Made by a program: the position numbers and the translations under genes | Notes under the pieces: model-generated | Database searches by the model: none | Seen by the model: only the letters and a program-made list of their open reading frames with translations | What the model was told of the DNA's origin: nothing | Assembly: GCA_023423695.1 (NCBI GenBank) | Contig: JAFAFA010000080.1 | Coordinates: 1 to 64,000, forward strand | Length of the DNA stretch: 64,000 nucleotides | Reading direction: 5' to 3' | From: Pseudomonadota bacterium | Lineage (GTDB): Bacteria > Pseudomonadota > Alphaproteobacteria > Azospirillales > Azospirillaceae | In this document: positions 37,933 to 48,778 of the stretch, in pieces | How positions within the stretch are numbered: the stretch's first letter is position 1 | How the letters are laid out: each line of letters begins with the position of its first letter

Positions 37933-38760
37933 TCAGCCGCCCGGCACATGGCGGTAGGCGAGCACGCGGGTCGCCGGGCCGCCTTCGACGTCGGCGAGCG
38001 GCAGCAGCAGCTCGACGAACTTCGCCCCCGGCAGCATCGGATCGTCGCGCACCAGGAGGCAGCGCGGCTCGCCGCTTTCCAGGCAGGCGCGCAGGTCGGA
38101 CAGCCAGCGCTGCGCCGCCTGTTCCGGATGGCACTCCGTCACCCGCCGCGTCGTCGGACGCCCGTCCAGCCGGCGCTGCAGGGCTCGGCCGCAGGATTTG
38201 TAGACGAAATCGCTGCCGTCGGCAGTCGGCTCCATCAGGGCGATGCGCGGCACGCTCTCGCGCACCTGCGCGGTGTCGATCTCGACCGCCAGCGGCATGC
38301 GGCGCTTGCGCTTCAGCCTGAGCCAGTGGGTGTAGAGCACGCGGACCTGCGGCGACTGCTCCACGTCGATCGGGTCGGCGCGGCAGGGCGGCGGCGGCAC
38401 GTCGAGCACCGGGGTGGCGACCGGCGCCTCGGCGAAGGCGGCGGCGGCCGGCACCGGCTGGGACACCGGCGGCATCGGCCGTGACGCCGCGGCAGTCACC
38501 GGCGCATGCGCCTGCCCCATGGCCGTGTGTCCGATCCGCCCGCCATGCTTCTTCAGCATCGGCAGCGGCGCCCAGGCGCTGCAGGTGTGATAGCCCTTGG
38601 TGACGCGGCGGTAGTCCTGGCTGCTGGCGGTGCGGCATTCGCCCTCCACCCCGTGGCGGGCGACATGGACCAGCGTGCTGTCCCCCGACAGCGCCCGCTC
38701 CCCACCCCACGAAACGCAGGCGGCGCAAGCGCGGCTGTCCTTGGCGAATGCGTGGCTCAT
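37933..38760 (-). CDS. PAS_5-type protein with Cys-rich N-terminus
   Basis: A 275-residue protein. The C-terminal part (about 130-270: VRVLYTHWLRLKRKRRMP, VPRIALMEPTADGSDFVYK, RLDGRPTTRRVTECHPEQ) resembles the PAS_5 domain of the protein at 26270-26803. The N-terminal 60 residues hold several Cys (RACAACVSWGGERALSGDS, GVEGECRTASSQ, GYHTCSAWAP), a possible metal-binding segment, followed by an Ala/Pro-rich linker. No signal peptide is seen. The ATG at 38760 has GGAG 9 bases upstream. Role unknown. Confidence 0.72.
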   Translation of the reverse strand: MSHAFAKDSRACAACVSWGGERALSGDSTLVHVARHGVEGECRTASSQDYRRVTKGYHTCSAWAPLPMLKKHGGRIGHTAMGQAHAPVTAAASRPMPPVSQPVPAAAAFAEAPVATPVLDVPPPPCRADPIDVEQSPQVRVLYTHWLRLKRKRRMPLAVEIDTAQVRESVPRIALMEPTADGSDFVYKSCGRALQRRLDGRPTTRRVTECHPEQAAQRWLSDLRACLESGEPRCLLVRDDPMLPGAKFVELLLPLADVEGGPATRVLAYRHVPGG

Positions 38761-39022
38761 CGGGGCGTATCTCCAAAGGGTATGCGAAACGGGAGAATGG
38801 GAATTGATGCGTCCCTTTCCCGCCCGGTTCAAGACCCGCATGGGGCGGCGGTGCCGTGCCCGAGATTCAGTCATGCGAGGGTGACATCCATGCCACCCCT
38901 TCCCCCCCGGCCCGGAACCCCCTATAAGGGGGCCTTGCACGACATGCCCATCCCCGCTCTCCGTCTCCGGTCCCCCGGCGCCGGGGGGTTTTCGGCTGAC
39001 CACATTTCAGAGAAGCGGACCC

Positions 39023-42269
<3,247 letters not shown>

Positions 42270-42271
<2 letters not shown>

Positions 42272-42318
42272 GGACGGACGACGGCGCGGCGGACCTCCTC
42301 CGCGCCGTCTTCGTCCTT
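42270..42318 (+). terminator. terminator-like hairpin after carB
   Basis: A two-part stem, AAGGACG / CGTCCTT outside and GACGGCGCGG / CCGCGCCGTC inside, starts at the carB stop codon. A T-run is lacking, so readthrough into greA may occur. Confidence 0.55.
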
Positions 42319-42367
42319 GATGTCGCTTTGGACAGGTCGAACGACTGCAAGCGGTGATGGACCGAAC

Positions 42368-42841
42368 ATGGAAAAAGTTCCGATGACAGCGGCGGGCTTC
42401 AACCGCCTCCAGGAGGAATTGAAGCACCTTAAGATCACCGAACGCCCGGCGGTCATCAAAGCCATCGCGGAAGCCCGCGAACACGGCGACCTTTCGGAAA
42501 ACGCCGAGTATCACGCGGCGCGCGAACGTCAGAGCTTCATCGAAGGCCGCGTGCTGGAGCTTGAGGACAAAATCAGCCGCGCCGAGGTCATCGACCCGGC
42601 CAAGCTGTCGGGCAACACCGTGAAGTTCGGTGCGACCGTGACCCTGGCCGACCAGGACACGGACGAGGAGACGACCTACCAGATCGTCGGCCAGGACGAG
42701 AGCGACATCAAGAACCGCCTGCTGTCGATCCAGGCGCCGCTGGCCCGCGCCCTGATCAACAAGTCCGTCGGCGACAGCGTGGAAGTCTCCACCCCCGGCG
42801 GCTCCAAGCTGTACGAGATCGTTTCGGTCGAGTTCCGCTGA
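42368..42841 (+). CDS. greA: transcript cleavage factor GreA
   Basis: Rescues backtracked RNA polymerase by stimulating cleavage of the transcript. The 157-residue protein has the N-terminal coiled coil (FNRLQEELKHLKITERPAVI, then GDLSENAEYHAARERQSFIE with the catalytic acidic tip) and a C-terminal FKBP-like domain (VGDSVEVSTPGGSKLYEIV). ATG 42368 gives the typical MEKVPMT start. It follows carB by 96 bases, an arrangement seen in other alphaproteobacteria, possibly cotranscribed. Confidence 0.97.
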   Translation: MEKVPMTAAGFNRLQEELKHLKITERPAVIKAIAEAREHGDLSENAEYHAARERQSFIEGRVLELEDKISRAEVIDPAKLSGNTVKFGATVTLADQDTDEETTYQIVGQDESDIKNRLLSIQAPLARALINKSVGDSVEVSTPGGSKLYEIVSVEFR

Positions 42842-42848
42842 TTTTTTT

Positions 42849-43095
42849 GCTCTCCCTCTCCCGCCCCGGGAGAGGGCACGAAACCGCCGGCCGGAGGCCG
42901 GACGACCGCGAAGAGGTCGTAGGTGAAGTGCGGTCGCGAGACTTGCGAGCGACCTCGGGGCCCATGCGCAGCATGGGAAGGGTGAGGGGTAGTCCAAGGA
43001 ACCATGCGCTTTCGGTTTCTTGGATCACCCCTCACCCTCCCCACCGCTCCGCGGTGGGTCCCCTCCCTCTCCCGGGACGGGAGAGGGCGATCAAA
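42849..43095. repeat. intergenic repeat cluster with nested inverted repeats
   Basis: CTCTCCCTCTCCCG-type blocks at about 42849-42876 and 43064-43090 are mutual reverse complements, and an inner pair (GGGAAGGGTGAGGGG near 42976 and the complement near 43021) flanks a short loop. The whole 247 bases forms a large imperfect palindrome typical of dispersed intergenic elements in these genomes. Confidence 0.65.
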
Positions 43096-43102
43096 GCCCC
43101 CT

Positions 43103-44032
43103 TCACCCCCGCAGCTTATCCCTGAAGAACTCCGTCACCCGCCGGATCGCGTCCGAGCGGGCGTCTTCGTTCGTGCCGACATGGGCCGTTCCGCCGGGTG
43201 CGGTGGCGAGGTCCCTGCGCTTGCGCACCGGGGCGTCGGGCGCGTCGAAACCGTGGTAGGTGTCGGGATAGACCACCAGTTCCATCCTGTCCTTCACCCC
43301 CTCGCGCCCCGCCAGTTCGGCGCAGGCCTCCGGCGGCGTCCAGTCGTCCTTGTCGCCGACCAGCAGCAGCAGCGGGCCGTCGGGCTGCCAGTCCTCATTG
43401 CTCAGCGACGCACGGCAGCCGGGGTAGAAGGCCACGGCGGCGCGGAAACCGCCCTCCTCTGATCCCGCCGGCCCGTCTTCCCCGGCGCCATAGGCGGCCA
43501 GCACGGTGCCCGCCCCCTGCGACCAGCCGATCAGGCCGATGCGGGCATGGTCCACCTCCGGCCGCTTGCGCAGAAAGGCCAGCGCCGCCCAGGCGTCGCG
43601 CTTGCGCTCCACCGTGGCGCGGACGGTGCGGTCCTTCAGCGCGGTGGTGCAGACCTCCTCCACCTCGCGCGGGCCGAAGCTGTCGACCATCAGCACCTCG
43701 TAGCCCTGGCGCTGCAGGTGGGTCGCCCACCAGACATGGCGGGGCGAAACCCGGCCGTTGCGGGCATAGAGGCCGCCGCAACCGTGCAGCATGACAATCG
43801 CCGGGTGCGGACCGGCGCCCGAGGGGCGCAGCAGCCGCCCGGTCAGCATCGTGGGCGCCCCGCCGGTCAGATCCCCGTCGGCGGAGGGAAAGCGCACGAT
43901 CTCCTCGGCATGGACGCCGGCCGCGGCATGGGCCGTTCCTGCTGAGGTCAAGGTTCCAGCGGCGTACAACCCGATACCGGCACACAGCGCCGCACCCAGC
44001 ACAGCCGCGCGACCGCGGGCGGAAGCCTTCAT
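43103..44032 (-). CDS. exported dienelactone-hydrolase-like alpha/beta hydrolase
   Basis: A secreted alpha/beta hydrolase of 309 residues. A signal peptide is present (MKASARGRAAVLGAALCAGI, cleavage after AHA near residue 36). The fold signatures are VMLHGCGGLYARNG (oxyanion hole), RIGLIGWSQGAGTVLAAYG with nucleophile Ser in GWSQG, an acid residue near DKDDWTPPEA, and the His in TYHGFDAPDA. Dienelactone hydrolases normally use Cys, so Ser here points to an esterase-type relative. ATG 44032 is chosen for the signal peptide. The gene is divergent from chrA. Confidence 0.85.
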   Translation of the reverse strand: MKASARGRAAVLGAALCAGIGLYAAGTLTSAGTAHAAAGVHAEEIVRFPSADGDLTGGAPTMLTGRLLRPSGAGPHPAIVMLHGCGGLYARNGRVSPRHVWWATHLQRQGYEVLMVDSFGPREVEEVCTTALKDRTVRATVERKRDAWAALAFLRKRPEVDHARIGLIGWSQGAGTVLAAYGAGEDGPAGSEEGGFRAAVAFYPGCRASLSNEDWQPDGPLLLLVGDKDDWTPPEACAELAGREGVKDRMELVVYPDTYHGFDAPDAPVRKRRDLATAPGGTAHVGTNEDARSDAIRRVTEFFRDKLRG

Positions 44033-44202
44033 TCTCCAGCGTCCCCGACACCCGGCGCCGGCCACGACGGCGGCGCTCGCAGGCGCAATATTAAACCCCG
44101 GCGGGGCGGAAGGCCATGCCTGCCCCTCAATTGTCCCCACAACCAGCCCTGCCCGACGGTGGACGCTGCCTTGCGGCCCCGTTTGCGCTAGGCTGCGCTC
44201 CC

Positions 44203-45528
44203 ATGACCGACGCCCCCGCCCCGCCCGCTCCGCCGCCCTCAGCCGCTGTCCCCGCCTTCGGCGCCTTCTGCCTCTACTGGCTGCGGCTGGGGCTGACCAG
44301 CTTCGGCGGGCCGGCCGGGCAGATCGCCATGATGCAGAGCGACCTCGTCGACCGCCGCCGCTGGATCGACCAGACGCGGTTCCTGCACGCGCTGAACTTC
44401 TGCATGCTGCTGCCGGGGCCGGAGGCGCAGCAGCTCGCCACCTACATCGGCTGGCGGCTGCACGGGGTGCGCGGCGGGCTGGTGGCGGGCGGGCTGTTCG
44501 TTCTGCCGGGCGCCCTGGTCCTGCTGGCCCTGTCCTGGATCGCCGCCGCCCATGGCGACACCGGGCTGGTCGGCGCGCTGTTCGACGGCATCAAGCCGGC
44601 GGTGGTGGCGATCATCGTCGCCGCGGTCTGGCGGATGGGCCGCCGCACGCTGAAGGGACCGGCGGCGGTGGCGATGGCCGGCGCCGCCTTCCTGGCGCTG
44701 TTCGCGCTGCATCTGCCCTTCCCGCTGGTCATCGGCGTCGCGGCCCTGATCGGCGGCGTCGCAGCGCGGACGGGCCGCCACTGGTTCGCCCACCCGCATC
44801 CGGTGGCCGATGATGACGCCGACGCCGACGAGGGCCAGCAGGCCCCGAAGCCCGGCCGGCTGCTGGTCCTGGCGGCGCTGTTCGTCGTGCTGTGGGCGGT
44901 TCCGGTGGGAGCGGTACTGCTGGCCTTCGGGACCGACCCCTGGCGCGGCATCGCGGCACTGTTCACCAAGGCGGCCTTTATCACCTTCGGCGGCGCCTAT
45001 GCCGTGCTGCCCTACATCGCCGGGCAGGCGGTGGACGCCTATGGCTGGCTCGGCCCGCGCGAGATGGTCGACGGGCTGGCCCTGGCCGAGACGACACCGG
45101 GGCCGCTGATCCTGGTGACGCAGTATGTCGGCTTCTTCGCCGGCTGGAACCGGCCGGGTGGGCTGTCGCCGGCGCTGGCGGGAACGCTGGGGGCGGCGCT
45201 GACGACCTACGTCACCTTCCTGCCCTGCTTCCTGTTCATCTTCGCCGGAGCCCCTTATGTGGAGCGGCTGATCCACAACCGTCTGGCCGCGGGGGCACTG
45301 GCCGCCATCGCCGCGGCGGTGGTGGGGGTGATCCTGAACCTGGGCGTCTATCTGGGAATGGCGGTGCTGCTGCCGGACGGGCAGCCGGCCGGACACATGA
45401 TCTGGACCTGGGCGATCATGCTGGCTGCGCTCTACGCCCTGACCCGGCGCGGCGTGGCGATCCACTGGGTGGTGCTGGGGGGAGCCGCGGCGGGCCTGCT
45501 CCAGGCACTCGCCGCATCTTCCCTGTAG
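44203..45528 (+). CDS. chrA: chromate transporter (long-chain, two-domain)
   Basis: Exports chromate using the proton gradient. The 441-residue membrane protein has two CHR domains: the N-terminal one with LRLGLTSFGGPAGQIAMMQS and LLPGPEAQQLATYIGWRLHG, and the C-terminal one with FITFGGAYAVLPYIAGQAV and ALAETTPGPLILVTQYVGFF. About ten to twelve helices are expected. Start ATG 44203 follows a poorly conserved upstream frame. It is divergent from the hydrolase gene 43103-44032. Chromate use is inferred from the family only. Confidence 0.92.
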   Translation: MTDAPAPPAPPPSAAVPAFGAFCLYWLRLGLTSFGGPAGQIAMMQSDLVDRRRWIDQTRFLHALNFCMLLPGPEAQQLATYIGWRLHGVRGGLVAGGLFVLPGALVLLALSWIAAAHGDTGLVGALFDGIKPAVVAIIVAAVWRMGRRTLKGPAAVAMAGAAFLALFALHLPFPLVIGVAALIGGVAARTGRHWFAHPHPVADDDADADEGQQAPKPGRLLVLAALFVVLWAVPVGAVLLAFGTDPWRGIAALFTKAAFITFGGAYAVLPYIAGQAVDAYGWLGPREMVDGLALAETTPGPLILVTQYVGFFAGWNRPGGLSPALAGTLGAALTTYVTFLPCFLFIFAGAPYVERLIHNRLAAGALAAIAAAVVGVILNLGVYLGMAVLLPDGQPAGHMIWTWAIMLAALYALTRRGVAIHWVVLGGAAAGLLQALAASSL

Positions 45529-45550
45529 AAGGCGTTTACGCTCTGCCCGT

Positions 45551-46120
45551 TCAGCGCCGGGTGGCGCGGGCGCGCGGCGTCTCGGCCTCGTCCTCGACGA
45601 AATCCTCGTCCTCGTCGTCCTCGGTCCCTTCCGGGATGTCGGGCGAATCGACGTCGATGGGAACGCCGGGGGTGTGCTTGCTGGTGCGGATCGACAGGGC
45701 CGACTTCACATGGGCGACGTTGGGCGCCGACGTCAGCTTGGTCGTCAGGAAGCGCTGGTAGTCGTCCCAGTCCTCCGCCACGATCTTCAGGACGAAATCA
45801 TATTCGCCGGCCAGCATGTTGCACTCACGCACGAGCGGCCAGCTGTTGACGAGCTCCTCGAATTTCTTTAGGTCCGCTTCGGCCTGGCTGCTGAGGCCGA
45901 CCTGGGCGAACACCGTGACGCCAAACCCCAGTGCATCGGGGTTGACGTCGGCGTGGTAGCCACGGATGAATCCCGCCTCCTCCAGCGCGCGGACGCGGCG
46001 CAGGCAGGGCGGAGCGGAGATGCCGGCACGTCGGGCAAGCTCCACATTGGTCATCCGGCCGTCGTTCTGCAGATCGCGCAGAATCCGACGGTCAATTCGG
46101 TCGAGTTTGACCCGCCGCAT
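45551..46120 (-). CDS. Lrp/AsnC-family transcriptional regulator
   Basis: A 189-residue regulator of amino-acid metabolism genes. N-terminal helix-turn-helix (DRIDRRILRDLQNDGRMTNV, then LARRAGISAPPCLRRVRAL) is followed by an AsnC ligand domain (VTVFAQVGLSSQAEADLKKF, NMLAGEYDFVLKIVAEDWDD). Unusually, it ends in a 35-residue acidic tail (TEDDEDEDFVEDEAE). ATG 46120 fits the family. It is divergent from the ELM1-like gene. Target genes are not known. Confidence 0.93.
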   Translation of the reverse strand: MRRVKLDRIDRRILRDLQNDGRMTNVELARRAGISAPPCLRRVRALEEAGFIRGYHADVNPDALGFGVTVFAQVGLSSQAEADLKKFEELVNSWPLVRECNMLAGEYDFVLKIVAEDWDDYQRFLTTKLTSAPNVAHVKSALSIRTSKHTPGVPIDVDSPDIPEGTEDDEDEDFVEDEAETPRARATRR

Positions 46121-46273
46121 GGTTTTACTCGGTCGCTCCGGGGGTGATTTGGAGAAAGGATATTACACGGGCATGGTGTCTACGCCAAGACCGAAACCCC
46201 CGCAAGGGCGAGCAACCCGGATACCGGTCTTTTCGCCGCAATCCCCTCCGCAGCTCCAACGATCCGAGATCTC

Positions 46274-47251
46274 ATGCAATCCTTGACCTGCTGGGTGGTG
46301 TCGGACGGCAAGGCCGGCATGGAAAACCAGTGCATCGGGCTGGCCGAGGCGCTGGGCCTGACGCCGGTGATCAAGCGCGTCCATCTGCGCACCCCCTGGC
46401 GCCAGCTGACGCCCTACTGGCGCATCGGCAACCGCTTCGCTGCCGGTCCCAAGGGCGATCCGGTGGAGCCGCCCTGGCCCGACATCCTGATCGGCACCGG
46501 CCGGCAGTCCGTCGCCGTCTCGCTGGCGGTGCGCCGCCAGTCGCGCGGGCGGACCTTCACCGTCCAGATCCAGGACCCGGTGATGAGCCCGCGGCATTTC
46601 GATCTGGTCGTCGTGCCGCGCCACGACAAGTTGCGGGCCGAGAACGTGATGGTGACGCGCGGCGCGCTGCACCGGGTGACGCCCGCCATCCTGGCCGACG
46701 CGGCCGAACGTTTCGCCCCGCGGCTGGCCCATCTGCCGCATCCGCGCATTGCCGTGCTGATCGGCGGCGACAACGGCGTCTACCGGCTGACGCCCACCAT
46801 CATGGGCGACGTGGCCGAACGGCTGGCCAACCTGACGCGCAGCCATGGCGCCGGGCTGATGGTCACCCCGTCGCGCCGCACCGGCGCCGACAACGAGGCG
46901 ATCCTGCGCGCCCGCCTGTCCGGCCTGCCGGCGGAGGTGTGGGACGGCACCGGCGAGAACCCCTATTTCGCCTATCTCGGCCTCGCCGACGCGGTGGTGG
47001 TGACCTGCGACAGCGTGTCGATGACGTCGGAGGCCTGCTCCACCGGCAAGCCGGTCTATGTGATCGAGCTGGACGGCGGGTCGCCCAAGTTCCGCGCCTT
47101 CCATGACGGCCTGTACCAGGACGGCATCACCCGGCCCTTCGACGGCTCGCTCGACCACTGGAGCTATCAGCCGATGGACGAGACGCGGATCGTCGCCGAG
47201 GAGGTGATGCGCCGCCTGCCCGCGCACCGGAAGCGGCACGGGCTGGCGTAA
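46274..47251 (+). CDS. ELM1/GrdA-type (mitochondrial fission ELM1-like) protein
   Basis: A 325-residue protein of the Mito_fiss_Elm1 family, whose bacterial members are uncharacterised and have a GT-B-like layout. Signature segments are WVVSDGKAGMENQCIGLAEA at the start, GRTFTVQIQDPVMSPRHFDL, and PYFAYLGLADAVVVTCDSVS followed by MTSEACSTGKPVYVIELDG. The latter resembles a nucleotide-sugar binding region. Start ATG 46274 has modest support. Two 2-oxoglutarate oxygenase genes follow (147 bases later), which suggests a linked modification pathway, but no function is established. Confidence 0.85.
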   Translation: MQSLTCWVVSDGKAGMENQCIGLAEALGLTPVIKRVHLRTPWRQLTPYWRIGNRFAAGPKGDPVEPPWPDILIGTGRQSVAVSLAVRRQSRGRTFTVQIQDPVMSPRHFDLVVVPRHDKLRAENVMVTRGALHRVTPAILADAAERFAPRLAHLPHPRIAVLIGGDNGVYRLTPTIMGDVAERLANLTRSHGAGLMVTPSRRTGADNEAILRARLSGLPAEVWDGTGENPYFAYLGLADAVVVTCDSVSMTSEACSTGKPVYVIELDGGSPKFRAFHDGLYQDGITRPFDGSLDHWSYQPMDETRIVAEEVMRRLPAHRKRHGLA

Positions 47252-47397
47252 CGGGCCGGCGGGGTGCGGGCGCGGCCAATGCGCGCACCCCGCGGGTCCG
47301 ACCGGTTTGCGTTCGGCGTTCCCGCGCGGGTCATGGCATAAGCGCCGGCAAAACGGCCGTCGCGCACGGTCGCCCCTGGACCGGGATCCACGCCATC

Positions 47398-48054
47398 ATG
47401 ACCACCGCCGACTCCGTTTCCGCCTCCTTCCTGCGCTGCCTGGAGCGCAGCCGGCTGTCCGAGACGCCGTACAATCACTGGCTGCTGTCCGAAGCCCTGC
47501 CGGAGGACGCCGCCGACGCCATCGCCGACCTGCCCTGGGGCCCGCCGCGGGTGTCCGACACCTACGGCAAGCGCGAGACCAACAACGCGTCCCGCACCTA
47601 TTTCGGGGAAGAGAACCGGGCGGAACACGCGGTATGCGAGACGGTCGCCCAGGCTTTCCAGGGCCGTCCGGTGGTGGAGGCGATCCAGCGCACCTGCAAC
47701 GTCGACCTGTCCGGCACCAGCCTGCGCATCGAATATTGCCAGGACACCGACGGCTTCTGGCTGGAGCCGCACACGGACATCGGCGTCAAGAGGTTCACGA
47801 TGCTGATCTATCTGTCCAAGGGGCCGAACTGCTCGCACTGGGGCACCGACGTGCTGGACGAGACACGGACGGTGGTCGCCCGCGCGCCCTACGCCTTCAA
47901 TGAAGGGCTGATCTTTATCCCGGCCGATAATACTTGGCATGGCTTCGAGAAACGTCCGATCGACGGTGTGCGCAAATCGATCATCGTCAACTATGTCGGC
48001 CCCGAATGGCGGGCGCGGCAGGAACTCTGTTTCCCTGACAAACCTATTGCATAA
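47398..48054 (+). CDS. 2-oxoglutarate/Fe(II) oxygenase, first of two
   Basis: A non-heme iron oxygenase of 218 residues. The iron-binding triad is read as EPHTDIG (His-x-Asp near residue 123) and the distal His in DNTWHGFEKR near residue 180; an Arg in VRKSIIVNYV near residue 193 would bind 2-oxoglutarate. The rest (LRIEYCQDTDGFWLEPHTD) supports the double-stranded beta-helix fold. The substrate is unknown. ATG 47398 opens the frame. Confidence 0.85.
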   Translation: MTTADSVSASFLRCLERSRLSETPYNHWLLSEALPEDAADAIADLPWGPPRVSDTYGKRETNNASRTYFGEENRAEHAVCETVAQAFQGRPVVEAIQRTCNVDLSGTSLRIEYCQDTDGFWLEPHTDIGVKRFTMLIYLSKGPNCSHWGTDVLDETRTVVARAPYAFNEGLIFIPADNTWHGFEKRPIDGVRKSIIVNYVGPEWRARQELCFPDKPIA

Positions 48055-48132
48055 AACTTCCGTCGTGTTTAAGTGACGCCGGTTTTGGGGGGCAAAGCCA
48101 CTGTCGGCACGCTCTTTGGGAGTTCAGCACAT

Positions 48133-48765
48133 ATGTCCATGCTCGATCTGGACAAGTTCCGCACCACCCCTCTGCAGCATGACCCCTACGACTTCCTGTG
48201 CGTTCCCGGCTTCGTGAAGCGCGATTTTCTCGAGGATCTGCACCGCGACTACCCCGAGGTCGACAGGCCCGGCTCCATCCCGCTGGGCGTCTTCCCGCAG
48301 GGGCCGAGCTTCGACCGGCTGATCGCTGAACTGAAGGGACCGGAGGTCTGCAAGGCCTTCTCCGACAAATTCGGGCTCGACCTGTCGAACTATCCGACGA
48401 TGTTCACGGCGCGCGGCATGTGCCGGCCGACCGACGGCAAGATCCACCCGGATTCGGCCAGCAAGGTCATCACCGTCCTGATCTACATGAACCCGCCCTG
48501 GGAGGCGGCCGGCGGTCGCCTGCGCATCCTGCGCTCCCAGGACCTGGAGGATTACGCCGCCGAGGTTCCGCCGGAGGAAGGCACGCTGATGTGCTTCCGC
48601 CGCAGCGACACCTCCTGGCACGGCCACCACCCTTTCGAAGGCCAGCGCCGCGCGATCCAGATGAACTGGGTCAAGGGTAGCGTCTACATCTGGCACGAGC
48701 AGTGGCGCCACCGCATCGGCGCCTGGGCCAAGGGCGTCTTCGGCGGGCAGCCGAAGGGGTATTGA
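48133..48765 (+). CDS. 2-oxoglutarate/Fe(II) oxygenase, second of two
   Basis: A 210-residue oxygenase related to its neighbour in fold but clearly diverged. HPDS in GKIHPDSASKVI (near residue 106) and His in SWHGHHPFEGQRRAIQM (near 161) are the probable iron ligands; the Arg in QRRAIQMNW would hold 2-oxoglutarate. The gene starts at ATG 48133 with GGGAG upstream and lies 78 bases after the first oxygenase. The substrate is unknown. Confidence 0.83.
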   Translation: MSMLDLDKFRTTPLQHDPYDFLCVPGFVKRDFLEDLHRDYPEVDRPGSIPLGVFPQGPSFDRLIAELKGPEVCKAFSDKFGLDLSNYPTMFTARGMCRPTDGKIHPDSASKVITVLIYMNPPWEAAGGRLRILRSQDLEDYAAEVPPEEGTLMCFRRSDTSWHGHHPFEGQRRAIQMNWVKGSVYIWHEQWRHRIGAWAKGVFGGQPKGY

Positions 48766-48778
48766 AGGGGCACTCCCT

